Positions 39,766-48,993 are shown, numbered from the stretch's first letter. The stretch: DNA of 64,000 nt from Deefgea piscis (GCF_019665785.1 NZ_CP081149.1:744001-808000), one strand, 5' to 3'. Program-made: numbers and translations. Notes: a model not told the origin generated them from the sequence alone.

Positions 39766-40389
39766 TTAACCGTTTTTCAAATAGCGATATAAAGTCGGTT
39801 CGGAAATTTCGAGGATATGGGCGGTTTTGGCGACAAAACCGCGAATCGAAAATAAACCTCGCTGCTCTAAATCTTTAACGACCTGCGATTTTTCTTCGGC
39901 AGACATCCTTGCTGGGGCTATTGGATATTGCTCCAGTACGCTTTGCAAAATATCTTGGCCAACATCATCGACCGACATCGAGAGTGATTCTTGATGAGTT
40001 TGTTCTGGCTCGTTGGGCAGCAATTTACGGATTGATTCTTGTAAATCGAGCAATCTTTTATCGTCGGTATTGATACATAACATCGCGGTGGGTTCACCGT
40101 CTTCCCCATTAATAATCAGTGTTGAAGAACGCAGTAACACGCCTCGATGGGTTTTGCTACGGTAATTGAGCTTATAGCTAACGCCGTCCGATTGGCGATA
40201 CTCTTGCACCATACGTAAAGCTAAATCGGTGGCGGGTGCACCGACTTGACGTCCAGAGAGATGGCCGTTGCTAATTGCAACCAAGGAGGCGTTGATATTG
40301 GAAAGGTCATGCACTACGACCTCAGAGTCCTCACCTAATACGCCGGCAATGAAGTTCACGAGTAACTCGGCATCAATCTGTATTTTCAT
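39766..40389 (-). CDS. YheO/DauR-type PAS and HTH transcriptional regulator
   Basis: A 207-residue regulator with an N-terminal PAS-like YheO domain (about residues 5-115, GEDSEVVVHDLSNINASLVAI) and a C-terminal helix-turn-helix of the DauR type (about 160-205, FVAKTAHILEISEPTLYRYL). Relatives include DauR, which controls D-arginine catabolism, and cysteine/thiol regulators. It is divergent from a cystine symporter-like gene, so it may control that gene and the following flavoenzyme. The ligand is unknown. Confidence 0.85.
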   Translation of the reverse strand: MKIQIDAELLVNFIAGVLGEDSEVVVHDLSNINASLVAISNGHLSGRQVGAPATDLALRMVQEYRQSDGVSYKLNYRSKTHRGVLLRSSTLIINGEDGEPTAMLCINTDDKRLLDLQESIRKLLPNEPEQTHQESLSMSVDDVGQDILQSVLEQYPIAPARMSAEEKSQVVKDLEQRGLFSIRGFVAKTAHILEISEPTLYRYLKNG

Positions 40390-40873
40390 GGTGGAAGTGA
40401 CTAAATGAAATTTATCTTGTTAAGATTCTAACAATCTTTTTAATAAAAAACCAATCAAAACAATGTCTTTGAGTCGCTTGTTCTTTGCTGTTTATGGTTT
40501 GAGTAACGGCGATTTGCTTCATTTTTACATAGAAATCAATGATCTTCGCCGCTCTATTAATGAGATGATAGAGCGATGCTCAAGCCCAAGTCTTGGTTTA
40601 ATAATAAATTATCGTCATGAATGTTTTTTTTCAGAAACGGCCATAGACTTGATTTGGGTCAAGTGAATTCAGTGCTAATCCCTTTATCTTGGTGCTAGGG
40701 AACTGATTGGGGGCATGTAAACCGCAAGATTACATGATGCTAAAGATTGTTTGGTTGGGTAATGAAAGCCTCACAGACTCAATGCCTTGCCATAAACGAC
40801 ATGCTCGATTTCCGTCATTCAGATAATGATGAATTAAAAAACGCTTTAATTATTGTAAAAAGAGGCACTAACA
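40390..40873. other. Divergent intergenic region, regulator / symporter
   Basis: These 484 bases separate the divergent regulator and the TcyP-like gene. A short frame at 40463-40666 lacks a ribosome-binding site and resembles nothing known. The symporter start is preceded by AGAGGC (about 40861). No operator is claimed. Confidence 0.4.
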
Positions 40874-42295
40874 ATGCATGACACAAGCCACGCCATATTT
40901 CATGGGGTTTTTTTTGAGAATTTCTTATCAATAACCCACTATCAAACACTGATTGCGATTGCGCTGTTGCTGGCGTCGTTCTGGGTATTAAAACAATTAC
41001 AAAACAAAAAAATTGATTTCTCTAAGCGCATGTTGGTGAGTTTAGTGCTGGGCTCTGGGTTGGGTTTGCTAGTGCAAGCGTCGGTTGGGTTTCCAATGCA
41101 AGCCAACACGTGGATGCAAGAAACCGCAACATGGTATGGCTTAGCCGGTCGTGCATTTATTGCCTTCATCCGTATGCTGGTGATTCCTTTGATTTTTGTT
41201 TCCATCGTCAAAGTGATTCTAGATTTTTCGGGTAAAGAAGACTTACCAAAAATCGCTTTCCGTGGGATTTTCTGGTTGCTGTTTACGACTGCAATCGCCT
41301 GTGTTCTCGGTATCGTATTGGCCAACGCATTTGGCTTGGGTTATGGCGTGAGTGCTGCTACCGGTGCGGCAGAAATCAAGCAATATACCAATTTGGTTGA
41401 TACGCTAGTTCGTTTGATTCCAAGCAATATCGTCGTTGCGATGCACGGTGAAAACATTGTTGGCTTAGTGATTTTCTCTGCCTTGCTGGGTATTGCTGCA
41501 ACCCGAATGGAAAAGAAAAATCCAGAAGTGATTGGCGCGTTTAAAACCTTGATTTTCGGCCTGCATAAAATCGTGATGTCGGTTGCAATGACCGTGATTA
41601 AATTTATGCCATATGCCGTGGTGGCCTTGTTAGCCCGCACTATTGTCAGCAATGGTATCCCTGCGATTTTAGAAGTCTCTAGTTTTGTCGCTGCGGTTTA
41701 TATTGCGATGGCGCTGATTATGCTGTTGCACGTCATTATTGTGGCTTTGCATGGCGTTTCACCGGTGATGTTTGTTAAAAAATCAATCGGTACTTGGTTG
41801 ATGGCGTTTACCAGTCGTTCTTCTGTGGGCACTTTGCCGATGACGATTTCAACGCTGACCAATCGTATGGGTGTGAATAGTGGCACTTCAAACTTGGTGG
41901 GCTCATTAGGTAGTACGATTGGTATGAATGGTTGTGCCGGTTTCTTTCCTGCGATGATCGTGGTGATGGTGGCGCATATGGTGGGGATTGAAACCAATAT
42001 GCAGTTTTACATCATGATGTTGATTGTGGTGACGATTGGTTCAATTGGTATCGCCGGTATTCCAGGTACGGCAACCGTAGCCGCAACGATTGCCTTGTCG
42101 GGTATGGGCATGGGTGAGCACTTTGCACTGATTGGTATGGTGTTAGCGATTGATCCGGTGATCGATATGGCTCGTACCTTGGCCAATGTATCTGGCACCA
42201 TGACTGCTGCCGTTGCTACGGATCGCGAAATGGGCCTTATGGATATGACGGTGTTTAATGACCCGAATGCCGGTTTAGATAGCGAAGAAGTTTAA
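40874..42295 (+). CDS. tcyP: Cation:dicarboxylate/cystine symporter (TcyP-like)
   Basis: A 473-residue inner-membrane symporter of the DAACS family with about eight helices and two re-entrant hairpins. The hallmark serine-rich loop TSRSSVGTLPMTISTL and the NGCAGFFPAMIVVMVA segment are present. The sequence most resembles TcyP/YdjN, which import L-cystine with sodium or protons. The next gene encodes a CoA-disulfide-reductase-like protein and the divergent gene a PAS regulator, which fits sulfur or thiol metabolism. Substrate identity is inferred, not proven. Confidence 0.82.
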   Translation: MHDTSHAIFHGVFFENFLSITHYQTLIAIALLLASFWVLKQLQNKKIDFSKRMLVSLVLGSGLGLLVQASVGFPMQANTWMQETATWYGLAGRAFIAFIRMLVIPLIFVSIVKVILDFSGKEDLPKIAFRGIFWLLFTTAIACVLGIVLANAFGLGYGVSAATGAAEIKQYTNLVDTLVRLIPSNIVVAMHGENIVGLVIFSALLGIAATRMEKKNPEVIGAFKTLIFGLHKIVMSVAMTVIKFMPYAVVALLARTIVSNGIPAILEVSSFVAAVYIAMALIMLLHVIIVALHGVSPVMFVKKSIGTWLMAFTSRSSVGTLPMTISTLTNRMGVNSGTSNLVGSLGSTIGMNGCAGFFPAMIVVMVAHMVGIETNMQFYIMMLIVVTIGSIGIAGIPGTATVAATIALSGMGMGEHFALIGMVLAIDPVIDMARTLANVSGTMTAAVATDREMGLMDMTVFNDPNAGLDSEEV

Positions 42296-42318
42296 GTTAA
42301 ATTGAGTTAAATAGAGCG

Positions 42319-42361
42319 GAGCGGCATAGGGGTATCGAGCATCGATGCGACCTTGCCGCTC
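42319..42361 (+). promoter_or_regulatory. Hairpin between tcyP and the flavoenzyme gene
   Basis: GAGCGGCA (42319-42326) pairs with TGCCGCTC (42354-42361); the loop contains the palindrome GCATCGATGC. A short T-stretch follows about six bases later. It may be an attenuator or weak terminator. Confidence 0.4.
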
Positions 42362-42448
42362 GAATTGTTTTTAGCGCTCAATCGGCCAAGCCGATGAGTG
42401 TATGAATTGAAATGAGAGCCGATGGCTCGCAATCCATGGAGTAACACA

Positions 42449-43780
42449 ATGAATTATTTAATCTTGGGTGCGAATGCAGCAGGGATGTCGGCGGCAGTAC
42501 GAATTTTAAAATTTGATAAAACCGCCAACATCACGGTGCTTGAAAAGAGCGATGTGGTGTCATTTGGTGCCTGCGGGATTCCTTATTATGTGGGTGGCGA
42601 ATTTAAAGACATCGAGCAAATGACGGCGCGCTCTTTGGCGGAATTCACCAAAATTGGCATTGATGTGCGCTGTTTTCATACCGTAACTGGGCTGGATGCG
42701 GCCAGTAAAACCGTTTCCGCCGTCAATGCCGAGCAACAAACGCAAACCTTTACCTACGACAAGCTGTTGATTGCGGTTGGCGCGTCGCCAGTACAGCCTC
42801 CGATTCAAGGTTTAAAGACACAAAACGTCTTCACGATGCACTCTAAGCGCGATGCGCAACTGATCGTCGATCAGTTAGAGCAAGTGCAAAACGTCGTCGT
42901 GATTGGCAATGGCTTTATTGGTATTGAGGCCAGCGAAGCATTGCGTGAACAGGGCAAAAACGTCACTTTGATTGGTCTATCAGGTCGGGTGCTCGAAACA
43001 ATTTTTGATGCTGAAATCAGTGCAATTTTAGAAGAATCACTCCAGCGCCATGGCGTGAATCTACGCAATAGCGAAATGGTGACGGAACTGGTGAGCGAAC
43101 AAGGCCGCGTGCATCACGTGGTGAGTAATCTGGGCCAATATCCCGCCGATATGGTGATCGTCGCAGCAGGGTTTAAACCTAATACTGACTTTTTAGCGAG
43201 CAGTGGTTTAACGTTGTCCGAGCAAGGCGCGATTGTGATTGATGCCCAGTGCCAAACCAATTTGCCTGATGTTTATGCTGCAGGCGATTGCGCGACAGTA
43301 CCGCACCGCATCAGCGGTACGGCGTATATTCCATTGGCCACGACGGCCAATAAATTAGGCCGTATTGTGGGTGAAGTCATGGCTGGGCAGCCAAGTCAAT
43401 TTGTGGGTACCTTAGGCTCAAGCGGTATCCGTGTATTTGATATTGAAGCGGGCCGCACTGGAATTACTGAGTTAGAAGCGCAGCAGCAAAATATCGACTA
43501 TGGCACCGTCTGGATTAAAGACAAAAACCACACCGATTACGTGGCAGCGCAAAGTGAAATGTGGGTCAAACTGATTTATGAGCGCAGCACGCGCCGTTTA
43601 CTCGGCGGCCAAGTGTGTGGCGCTTATCTCGGTGGTGCGGTGCACCGCGTCGATGCTTTGGCTGTCGCAGTTTATAGCGGCATTACGGTTGAAGAGCTGG
43701 GCTTTATGGATTTCATTTACGCACCGCCATTTGCCAGAACGTGGAATGTTTTGAATATCGCCGGTAACGTGGCCAAGTAA
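42449..43780 (+). CDS. FAD-dependent CoA-disulfide reductase / NADH oxidase-like protein
   Basis: A pyridine-nucleotide disulfide oxidoreductase of the single-cysteine class. The FAD motif is LGANAAGMSAAVR (residues about 5-17); the active-site Cys is in SFGACGIPYYVGGE (Cys about 43), the CoADR pattern; NADH binding is in VVIGNGFIGIEASEAL, and the second FAD motif is DVYAAGDCA. The C-terminal dimerisation domain is present, with no rhodanese domain. It reduces CoA disulfide, polysulfide or O2 in known relatives. The start has GGAG eight bases upstream. It follows tcyP by 153 bases and ends in a strong terminator. Confidence 0.88.
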   Translation: MNYLILGANAAGMSAAVRILKFDKTANITVLEKSDVVSFGACGIPYYVGGEFKDIEQMTARSLAEFTKIGIDVRCFHTVTGLDAASKTVSAVNAEQQTQTFTYDKLLIAVGASPVQPPIQGLKTQNVFTMHSKRDAQLIVDQLEQVQNVVVIGNGFIGIEASEALREQGKNVTLIGLSGRVLETIFDAEISAILEESLQRHGVNLRNSEMVTELVSEQGRVHHVVSNLGQYPADMVIVAAGFKPNTDFLASSGLTLSEQGAIVIDAQCQTNLPDVYAAGDCATVPHRISGTAYIPLATTANKLGRIVGEVMAGQPSQFVGTLGSSGIRVFDIEAGRTGITELEAQQQNIDYGTVWIKDKNHTDYVAAQSEMWVKLIYERSTRRLLGGQVCGAYLGGAVHRVDALAVAVYSGITVEELGFMDFIYAPPFARTWNVLNIAGNVAK

Positions 43781-43801
43781 GTCATCGTCACCTGTCGCAA
43801 T

Positions 43802-43840
43802 AAAAAAAACCGCACCAGTTAACAGGTGCGGTTTTTTTTA
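43802..43840. terminator. Terminator after the CoADR-like gene
   Basis: A poly-A / ACCGCACC arm pairs with GGTGCGGT / poly-T around an eight-base loop; a strong bidirectional hairpin. Confidence 0.88.
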
Positions 43841-43927
43841 TTGTTTGGGTATTTCTTGCTAGGCTATGTTGAATAAGCGATAAGGTGATATACCTGTCGT
43901 ATTTTTCTGGGTAATGTTCAAATTTGG

Positions 43928-44166
43928 TGTTGATGGTTTTAAGTGCCTGCGGCACATTGTTTTACAGTCGCAGTCCGCGACGGGGACCCTCTTTCTTTGA
44001 TTCGCCAAAGAAAGAGGGGGAAAGAAAGGCGCTTTTGATCACGCCCAGCTCCGCTGTGCCCTCGATTGTCGTGAGCCAAACGATAAAACCGTTTGTCTCT
44101 GACTCACTCGGTGCGCTTAAACGGGATTTTAAGCCCCAGCTCGACGAGCGCGGCACAGCATCAACA
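43928..44166 (-). repeat. Interspersed structured repeat, copy B (239 bp)
   Basis: An inverted copy of the element at 12980-13220, with the same 8-bp ends TGTTGATG (43928-43935) and CATCAACA (44159-44166). The main hairpin is at 43987-44018 (arms CCCTCTTTCTTTG and its perfect complement, loop ATTCGC), and the CAAACG/CGTTTG stem is conserved. It lies between the CoADR-like gene and yaaA. An ORF across it on the minus strand (43962-44156) is considered incidental. Confidence 0.82.
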
Positions 44167-44179
44167 TCTGAATATTGCC

Positions 44180-44944
44180 TTACTCTGCCATTCGGCGGAA
44201 AACCCAGCGTTGCTTCTCACTATTGTCGGCATCAAAAGCATAGCCATCTAAATCAAAATGCTTCAAATCATTAGCATGGGTAATGGCATTAAGCGCGGCG
44301 TAACGCACCATTAGGCCACGCGCACGTTTGGCGTAGAAACTGATGATTTTGTATTGGCCATTCTTAAAGTCTTCAAAAATCGGCGTAATCACTGGCGCGT
44401 TTAATTTTGCTGGGCGAATCGCTTTGAAATACTCTTCGCTGGCCAAATTAACAATCTCTTGCTGCTCAAGCTCATTGACCGCTTCGGTAATGGTGTCGCC
44501 CCAGAAATCGTATAAATTTTTGCCGCGCGGATTGCTCAGCTTGGTGCCCATTTCTAGGCGATAGGCTTGCATCAAATCATGTGGGCGCAATAGCCCGTAT
44601 AAACCCGACAAAATACGCAGATGTTGCGCTAGATAAGCATGTTGCTCGATGGAGAGCTGCTCGGCTGCCAGACCGGTATACACATCGCCCATAAAAGCCA
44701 ATACTGCCGCTTTGGCGTTTTCGGGATTAAAGTTGGCTTGCCATGAATGATAACGGCCAAAATTGAGCGTTGCTAAGGGATCTGACAGTTTCATCAGCTT
44801 GGCAATCTCGGCGGGCGTTTTTTGACGTAAGACGTCGATCAATTGCTGCGATTGCGCTAAAAAATCTGGCGTCGTCTGCGGTAAACCCGCTGGCGTGGGG
44901 CGAGTGTAATCCAGCGTTTTGGCTGGAGAAATAAGCATTAACAC
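44180..44944 (-). CDS. yaaA: Peroxide-stress protein YaaA
   Basis: A 254-residue DUF328/UPF0246 protein that in E. coli lowers free iron and DNA damage during H2O2 stress. The typical N terminus LISPAKTLDY and the internal FMGDVYTGL, HLRILSGLYGLLRPHDLMQAYRLEMGTKL and FYAKRARGLMVRY (near the C terminus) are conserved. The start is the ATG at 44944 with AAGGA about 12 bases away. It lies next to repeat copy B and downstream of the two-component genes. Confidence 0.93.
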   Translation of the reverse strand: MLMLISPAKTLDYTRPTPAGLPQTTPDFLAQSQQLIDVLRQKTPAEIAKLMKLSDPLATLNFGRYHSWQANFNPENAKAAVLAFMGDVYTGLAAEQLSIEQHAYLAQHLRILSGLYGLLRPHDLMQAYRLEMGTKLSNPRGKNLYDFWGDTITEAVNELEQQEIVNLASEEYFKAIRPAKLNAPVITPIFEDFKNGQYKIISFYAKRARGLMVRYAALNAITHANDLKHFDLDGYAFDADNSEKQRWVFRRMAE

Positions 44945-44968
44945 AACAAAATCCTTTAGGTATTGAGT

Positions 44969-44995
44969 TGTAGCCCATAATAAATATGGGCTACA
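44969..44995. terminator. Hairpin between the response regulator and yaaA
   Basis: TGTAGCCCATA (44969-44979) / TATGGGCTACA (44985-44995), perfect 11 bp with a five-base loop and no T-run. It is a possible factor-dependent terminator or 3' stabiliser for the regulator mRNA. Confidence 0.5.
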
Positions 44996-45008
44996 TGGTC
45001 ATACGGTA

Positions 45009-45638
45009 TTAATGTGGTTCTACGCCGGCATCGCGTAAGCGCGCTGCGAGTTCCATTGCAGTTTTAACCTGCATTTTTTCTAAAATCCGCGCGCGATGCA
45101 CTTCGACGGTTTTCATCGAAATCGACAAATCATCGGCGATTTGTTTATTCAAACGACCCGTGAGTATCAATTTCATCACTTCGCGCTCGCGCGGCGTTAG
45201 GCAGGCCAAACGCTGATCAACTGCAGTTCGGGTTTGCCATTCTTCGCGGCTAAGCTGATCTTGCGATAAGCAGCTTTCGACTAAATCAACAATGTCATTG
45301 TCAGAGAATGGTTTTTCGATAAAGTCGGCAGCGCCTTGTTTGAGTGCCGCCACCGCCATTGGCACATCACCGTGACCGGTAAGGAAAATAATCGGTGGGC
45401 AATAGTTAAACGCTTGTAGCTTATTAAATAGCTCCAAGCCGCCCATGCCCGGCATCCGTACATCAAGCACGAGACTACCGTAATCTTCTGGGCGGTAGCT
45501 GGCTAACAAATCTTCGGCGCTGGCAAAGGTATTGACTTGATGGTTTCGCGTTGAGAACAACCAAGAAAGCGCGTCGCGAATCGCGTCGTCATCATCCACA
45601 ATGGCGATTTTTCGGGTATTTGGGCGATCAAGGTTCAT
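45009..45638 (-). CDS. FixJ/DctR-family LuxR-type response regulator
   Basis: A 209-residue transcriptional regulator with a receiver domain (IVDDDD acidic pocket; phospho-acceptor Asp in LVLDVRMPG, about residue 59; switch TGHGD; Lys in FIEKPF) and a C-terminal LuxR/GerE helix-turn-helix (LTPREREVMKLILTGRLNKQIADDLSISMKTVEVHRARI). It is the partner of the DctS-like kinase encoded just upstream on the same strand. DctR in relatives controls C4-dicarboxylate uptake. GGAG lies 10 bases before the ATG. Its target is unknown. Confidence 0.9.
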   Translation of the reverse strand: MNLDRPNTRKIAIVDDDDAIRDALSWLFSTRNHQVNTFASAEDLLASYRPEDYGSLVLDVRMPGMGGLELFNKLQAFNYCPPIIFLTGHGDVPMAVAALKQGAADFIEKPFSDNDIVDLVESCLSQDQLSREEWQTRTAVDQRLACLTPREREVMKLILTGRLNKQIADDLSISMKTVEVHRARILEKMQVKTAMELAARLRDAGVEPH

Positions 45639-45695
45639 AAATTGAGTGCTCCTGCAGTGAATAGCGATGACAAATTGCTGAAAATTACGTCGCGA

Positions 45696-48005
45696 TTAGG
45701 GCTCACCAGCCAAACTTTCTTGTGGCAAGGGCAAGGTGAAGATAAAGCGACTGCCGCCGCCTGGATTGCCCTCGACCCACAGTCGGCCTTGGTGGTGCTC
45801 GATAATTGAGCGGCAAATGTTTAAACCCATTCCCATCCCGGTATTTTTTGTTGTGTAAAAGGGCTTAAACAATTGTTCCATTTGTTCAGGATTAATACCA
45901 GTGCCGCGATCCGCAATAATGACCGATAAAAAGTCTTTATTGGTGCTAATGCTTAAATCGAGCGTCCGATTAGCAATCGGCGTGTCGTGCATGGCCTCAA
46001 TCGCGTTTTTCATCAGGTTAAACATAACTTGTTCCAGCATCACCGCATCGGCATACACAATCGGTAAATCACGCACTTCGCCGATAGTGAGCTTGACTTG
46101 CTGTTTGGCCACTTCGGCGGCGAGTAATGTACGCACTGTGTCAACCAAATCGGCCACCTCGCAGGGCTTGCGGTGCGGCGCGCGGCGCTGCACAAATTCA
46201 CGAATCCCAGAAATAATTTTGCCCGCGCGTTTGGCTTGGCCGGCCATTTTTTCGATGGCTTGATCTAGCTGAGCAATATTGGGTTCGGCTTGCGACAGCA
46301 CGTTGCGGCAGCCCGTGGCATAGCTGGCAATGGCGGCTAAAGGTTGATTGAGCTCATGCGCTAAGCTGGACGCCATCTCGCCCATGCTGATCAAGCGCGT
46401 GGTTTGTTGGAGTTGCTCGTTTTGCTGGCGTTCACGTTCTTGGGCATTTTTAAGCGCGGTGATGTCGGTGGCGATTTCGAGCCAAACTTCTGAGCCATCG
46501 ACCCAGACACTGCTGCGGCTTTTAATTTGATACCAGTGGCCACGATACGCGTCGAACCATTCGGTTTCGACCGGTGCACCTTTACGGCGTGGCGTATATG
46601 GCAAGGCGCAGTAGCGGCCATGCCAATCGGGGATATTAAACGCCCGATCAAACTGCCGATTGGTGAGGAGCATCTCGCAGCTGGCCGCGTCGCTGACCGA
46701 AACGGCCGCTTCTAGGCCATTGAGCACATTTACAAAACGCTCATGGGATGCTTGCAGCGCATTTCGCTCGCGTTGTAATTCCGTAATGTCGTAAATCGAG
46801 CTAATCCAGCCGGTATGCTGGCCGTCACCATCAATCAGTTTGGCGGCATAAAGCCGCACGTCAAAGCGCTCACCATTGGCGCGCATAAAGCGCATCTGAT
46901 ATCCAGACGGTTCGGCGCGTCCTGACAAAATCGCTCGATACACGGCAGTACAGCGATCAAGATCTTCTGGTGGCCAATACGGCATGGTTTGGCTTTGGCC
47001 GAGCAAATCGTCGGCGCTATAGCCCACCATATCGCAAAAGGCTCGATTGATATAAATCAGGTGGCCATCCTTATCCATCGCCCGAATGCCGGTAACTAAA
47101 GAGTTTTCCATCGCTTCACGCATAGCGGTTTCTTGCCGCAATTGCGCTTCGATATTGTGCCGCTCTTTAATGTGTCGCCGCAGCGCCCAAGTTGAGGCGA
47201 GCATCAACATGGAGAGTGCAATCACCGTGAGTGTGAGTAAGTATTGTTGCCAGCTGCGTTGCTGCTGATACACCGTCGCTTGCAACTGAAATTGATTTGG
47301 CGCCAAATCAAAGTCGATTGCTTGATGTAAGCCGGTTGGATCTAGATTGCGATTAAATTTGCTGGCGATGGTTTCGCCGTTTTCAGTCAACGAAATTTGA
47401 TAGCGCTGCGCAATCCACCACGGAACTTGCTGTTGCAACAAGGTATTGAGATTGAGAATGGCGACTAAGGTGTGCCGCCCATGGTAATTGAGGCGAACAG
47501 GCGTCACAAAGGCCAATAATGGCGTTTGATTTTGCCCTTGTAACACGGTACTAAATTGGGGCTGATTATTAACCAAGACCACACTGCGCGCAGCGACCAA
47601 ATTGCGATGATTTTGTGGGGGCAACAGGTCAGGGCGATTGAGTGGATGTTGCCAGCGCACTTGATTGGTTTCATCGATGTATTCCAAACTCATCACTTCG
47701 GGCGAGTCTTGCAAAATCGATAAATAGCGTCCACTAAATTCGGCCGAGCTTAGACCATCAGTGACAATGACATCAGCAAGGCCATCGAGCTGATGCTGTA
47801 GATTTTCAAGACGGTTTTTGAGCGCTTGTTTTTGCCACAACAGGTCTTGCTCGAGTGTGCTGGTGATGGCTTGGTCTTCTTTGTGCGCAGTTTGAATTAA
47901 AAACAGAGCAAAAACTAAGGCAAACAAGGCGGCGGCAAATGGGGTGATGGTGAGTAGCCAGCGGGAAATCGTTGGCTCCTCGACACGGAACTGCTTTTTA
48001 GGCAC
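45696..48005 (-). CDS. DctS-like sensor histidine kinase with two PAS domains
   Basis: A 769-residue membrane kinase. TM1 (about residues 18-40) and TM2 (about 256-277) flank a 215-residue periplasmic sensor of the double-Cache type. Two PAS segments (about 300-415 and 420-530) precede HisKA, with His547 in AHELNQPLAA, and HATPase, with N-box NLMKNAIEAM and G-boxes DRGTGI and GMGMGLNI. This matches the DctS family of organic-acid sensors. The GTG at 48005 overlaps the end of the D-lactate dehydrogenase gene by eight bases, with GAGG nine bases upstream. Confidence 0.88.
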   Translation of the reverse strand: MPKKQFRVEEPTISRWLLTITPFAAALFALVFALFLIQTAHKEDQAITSTLEQDLLWQKQALKNRLENLQHQLDGLADVIVTDGLSSAEFSGRYLSILQDSPEVMSLEYIDETNQVRWQHPLNRPDLLPPQNHRNLVAARSVVLVNNQPQFSTVLQGQNQTPLLAFVTPVRLNYHGRHTLVAILNLNTLLQQQVPWWIAQRYQISLTENGETIASKFNRNLDPTGLHQAIDFDLAPNQFQLQATVYQQQRSWQQYLLTLTVIALSMLMLASTWALRRHIKERHNIEAQLRQETAMREAMENSLVTGIRAMDKDGHLIYINRAFCDMVGYSADDLLGQSQTMPYWPPEDLDRCTAVYRAILSGRAEPSGYQMRFMRANGERFDVRLYAAKLIDGDGQHTGWISSIYDITELQRERNALQASHERFVNVLNGLEAAVSVSDAASCEMLLTNRQFDRAFNIPDWHGRYCALPYTPRRKGAPVETEWFDAYRGHWYQIKSRSSVWVDGSEVWLEIATDITALKNAQERERQQNEQLQQTTRLISMGEMASSLAHELNQPLAAIASYATGCRNVLSQAEPNIAQLDQAIEKMAGQAKRAGKIISGIREFVQRRAPHRKPCEVADLVDTVRTLLAAEVAKQQVKLTIGEVRDLPIVYADAVMLEQVMFNLMKNAIEAMHDTPIANRTLDLSISTNKDFLSVIIADRGTGINPEQMEQLFKPFYTTKNTGMGMGLNICRSIIEHHQGRLWVEGNPGGGSRFIFTLPLPQESLAGEP

Positions 48006-48993
48006 TGGCTTTTACCTCGTTGCCAAGGGGACGTTGTTGGATGAAATCATCGATGCTTTGTAAAACAGAATGCGCAATATTGTCGAGTGCTTCGGTGGTT
48101 AAAAAACCTTGATGCGAAGTAATCACCACATTTGGAAACGTCGTTAAGCGCGCCAAGATATCATCTTTGAGCATGCTGTCTGAGAGATCCTCAAAGAACA
48201 CCCCTTCTTCATGCTCATAGACATCAAGACCAACGCCACCAACGTGACCTGACTTGAGCGATTTAATCAGTGCCAGTGTATTAATCAAGCCGCCACGGCT
48301 GGTGTTGATTAAGACGACGCCCGGTTTCATTTGCGCCAACGTGGTCGCGTTAATCATATGGTGTGTGGTGGGAAACAGCGGCGAATGTAAGGAAATAATA
48401 TCGGCGCGTTTGAATAGCTCTTCTTGCGTCACAAACTCACAATCCACAGCGCATTGCGCGGGGGGATAAGGATCATAAGCGAGTACTTTGCAGCCAAACC
48501 CACGCGCAATGCGCGCGGTGGCCAAACCGATTTTGCCGGCGCCGACAATGCCAAATGTGCGGCCGTGCACGTTAAAGCCTTCTAAGCCATCAAGGGTAAA
48601 GTTGCCATCACGAATGCGGTTAAAGGCGCGGTGCGTTTTGCGAACCAAAGTCAGTAGCAGCGCAAACACATGCTCGGCTACGGCTTCGGGAGAATACGCG
48701 GGGACTCGCGTGACAATGATGCCATGTGCGGCGGCGGCTTTTAAATCCACGCCATTAAAGCCCGCGCAGCGCAAGGTAATGAGTTTGACGCCAAGCTGGG
48801 CGAGTTGGGCAATCGTGAACGCATCGAGCTTATCATTCACAAAGGGGCAAACAACGTCAAAACCTTGTGCTAAGGGTACGGTTTTGGCGTTGAGCCTATC
48901 ATCAAAAAAAACGATATCGTGATCGAATTGGACATTGGCCGCATTGATAGCGGTCTTGTCGTATTGCTTGCTATCAAAGACGGCGATCCGCAT
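47998..48993 (-). CDS. ldhA: D-lactate dehydrogenase (2-hydroxyacid dehydrogenase)
   Basis: An NAD-dependent enzyme reducing pyruvate to D-lactate. The NAD-binding motif is GIVGAGKIGLATARI (about residue 148), and the catalytic residues are Arg in NTSRGGLINT, Glu in DVYEHEEGVFFED and His in SHQGFLT. The Tyr and Glu-rich loop VYEHEEGVFFEDLSDS is typical of fermentative LdhA and not of SerA/PdxB. 331 residues. Its stop overlaps the DctS-like kinase start, suggesting shared expression and possibly organic-acid sensing tied to fermentation. Confidence 0.85.
   Translation of the reverse strand: MRIAVFDSKQYDKTAINAANVQFDHDIVFFDDRLNAKTVPLAQGFDVVCPFVNDKLDAFTIAQLAQLGVKLITLRCAGFNGVDLKAAAAHGIIVTRVPAYSPEAVAEHVFALLLTLVRKTHRAFNRIRDGNFTLDGLEGFNVHGRTFGIVGAGKIGLATARIARGFGCKVLAYDPYPPAQCAVDCEFVTQEELFKRADIISLHSPLFPTTHHMINATTLAQMKPGVVLINTSRGGLINTLALIKSLKSGHVGGVGLDVYEHEEGVFFEDLSDSMLKDDILARLTTFPNVVITSHQGFLTTEALDNIAHSVLQSIDDFIQQRPLGNEVKASA

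Noticed and set aside
40463..40666. 67-residue frame in the regulator-tcyP intergenic region
   Set aside because: No ribosome-binding site, no recognisable family, and it lies in a divergent promoter region.
43962..44156. 64-residue minus-strand frame in repeat copy B
   Set aside because: Same repeat as copy A; it partly matches the copy A frame only because the DNA is homologous. No ribosome-binding site.
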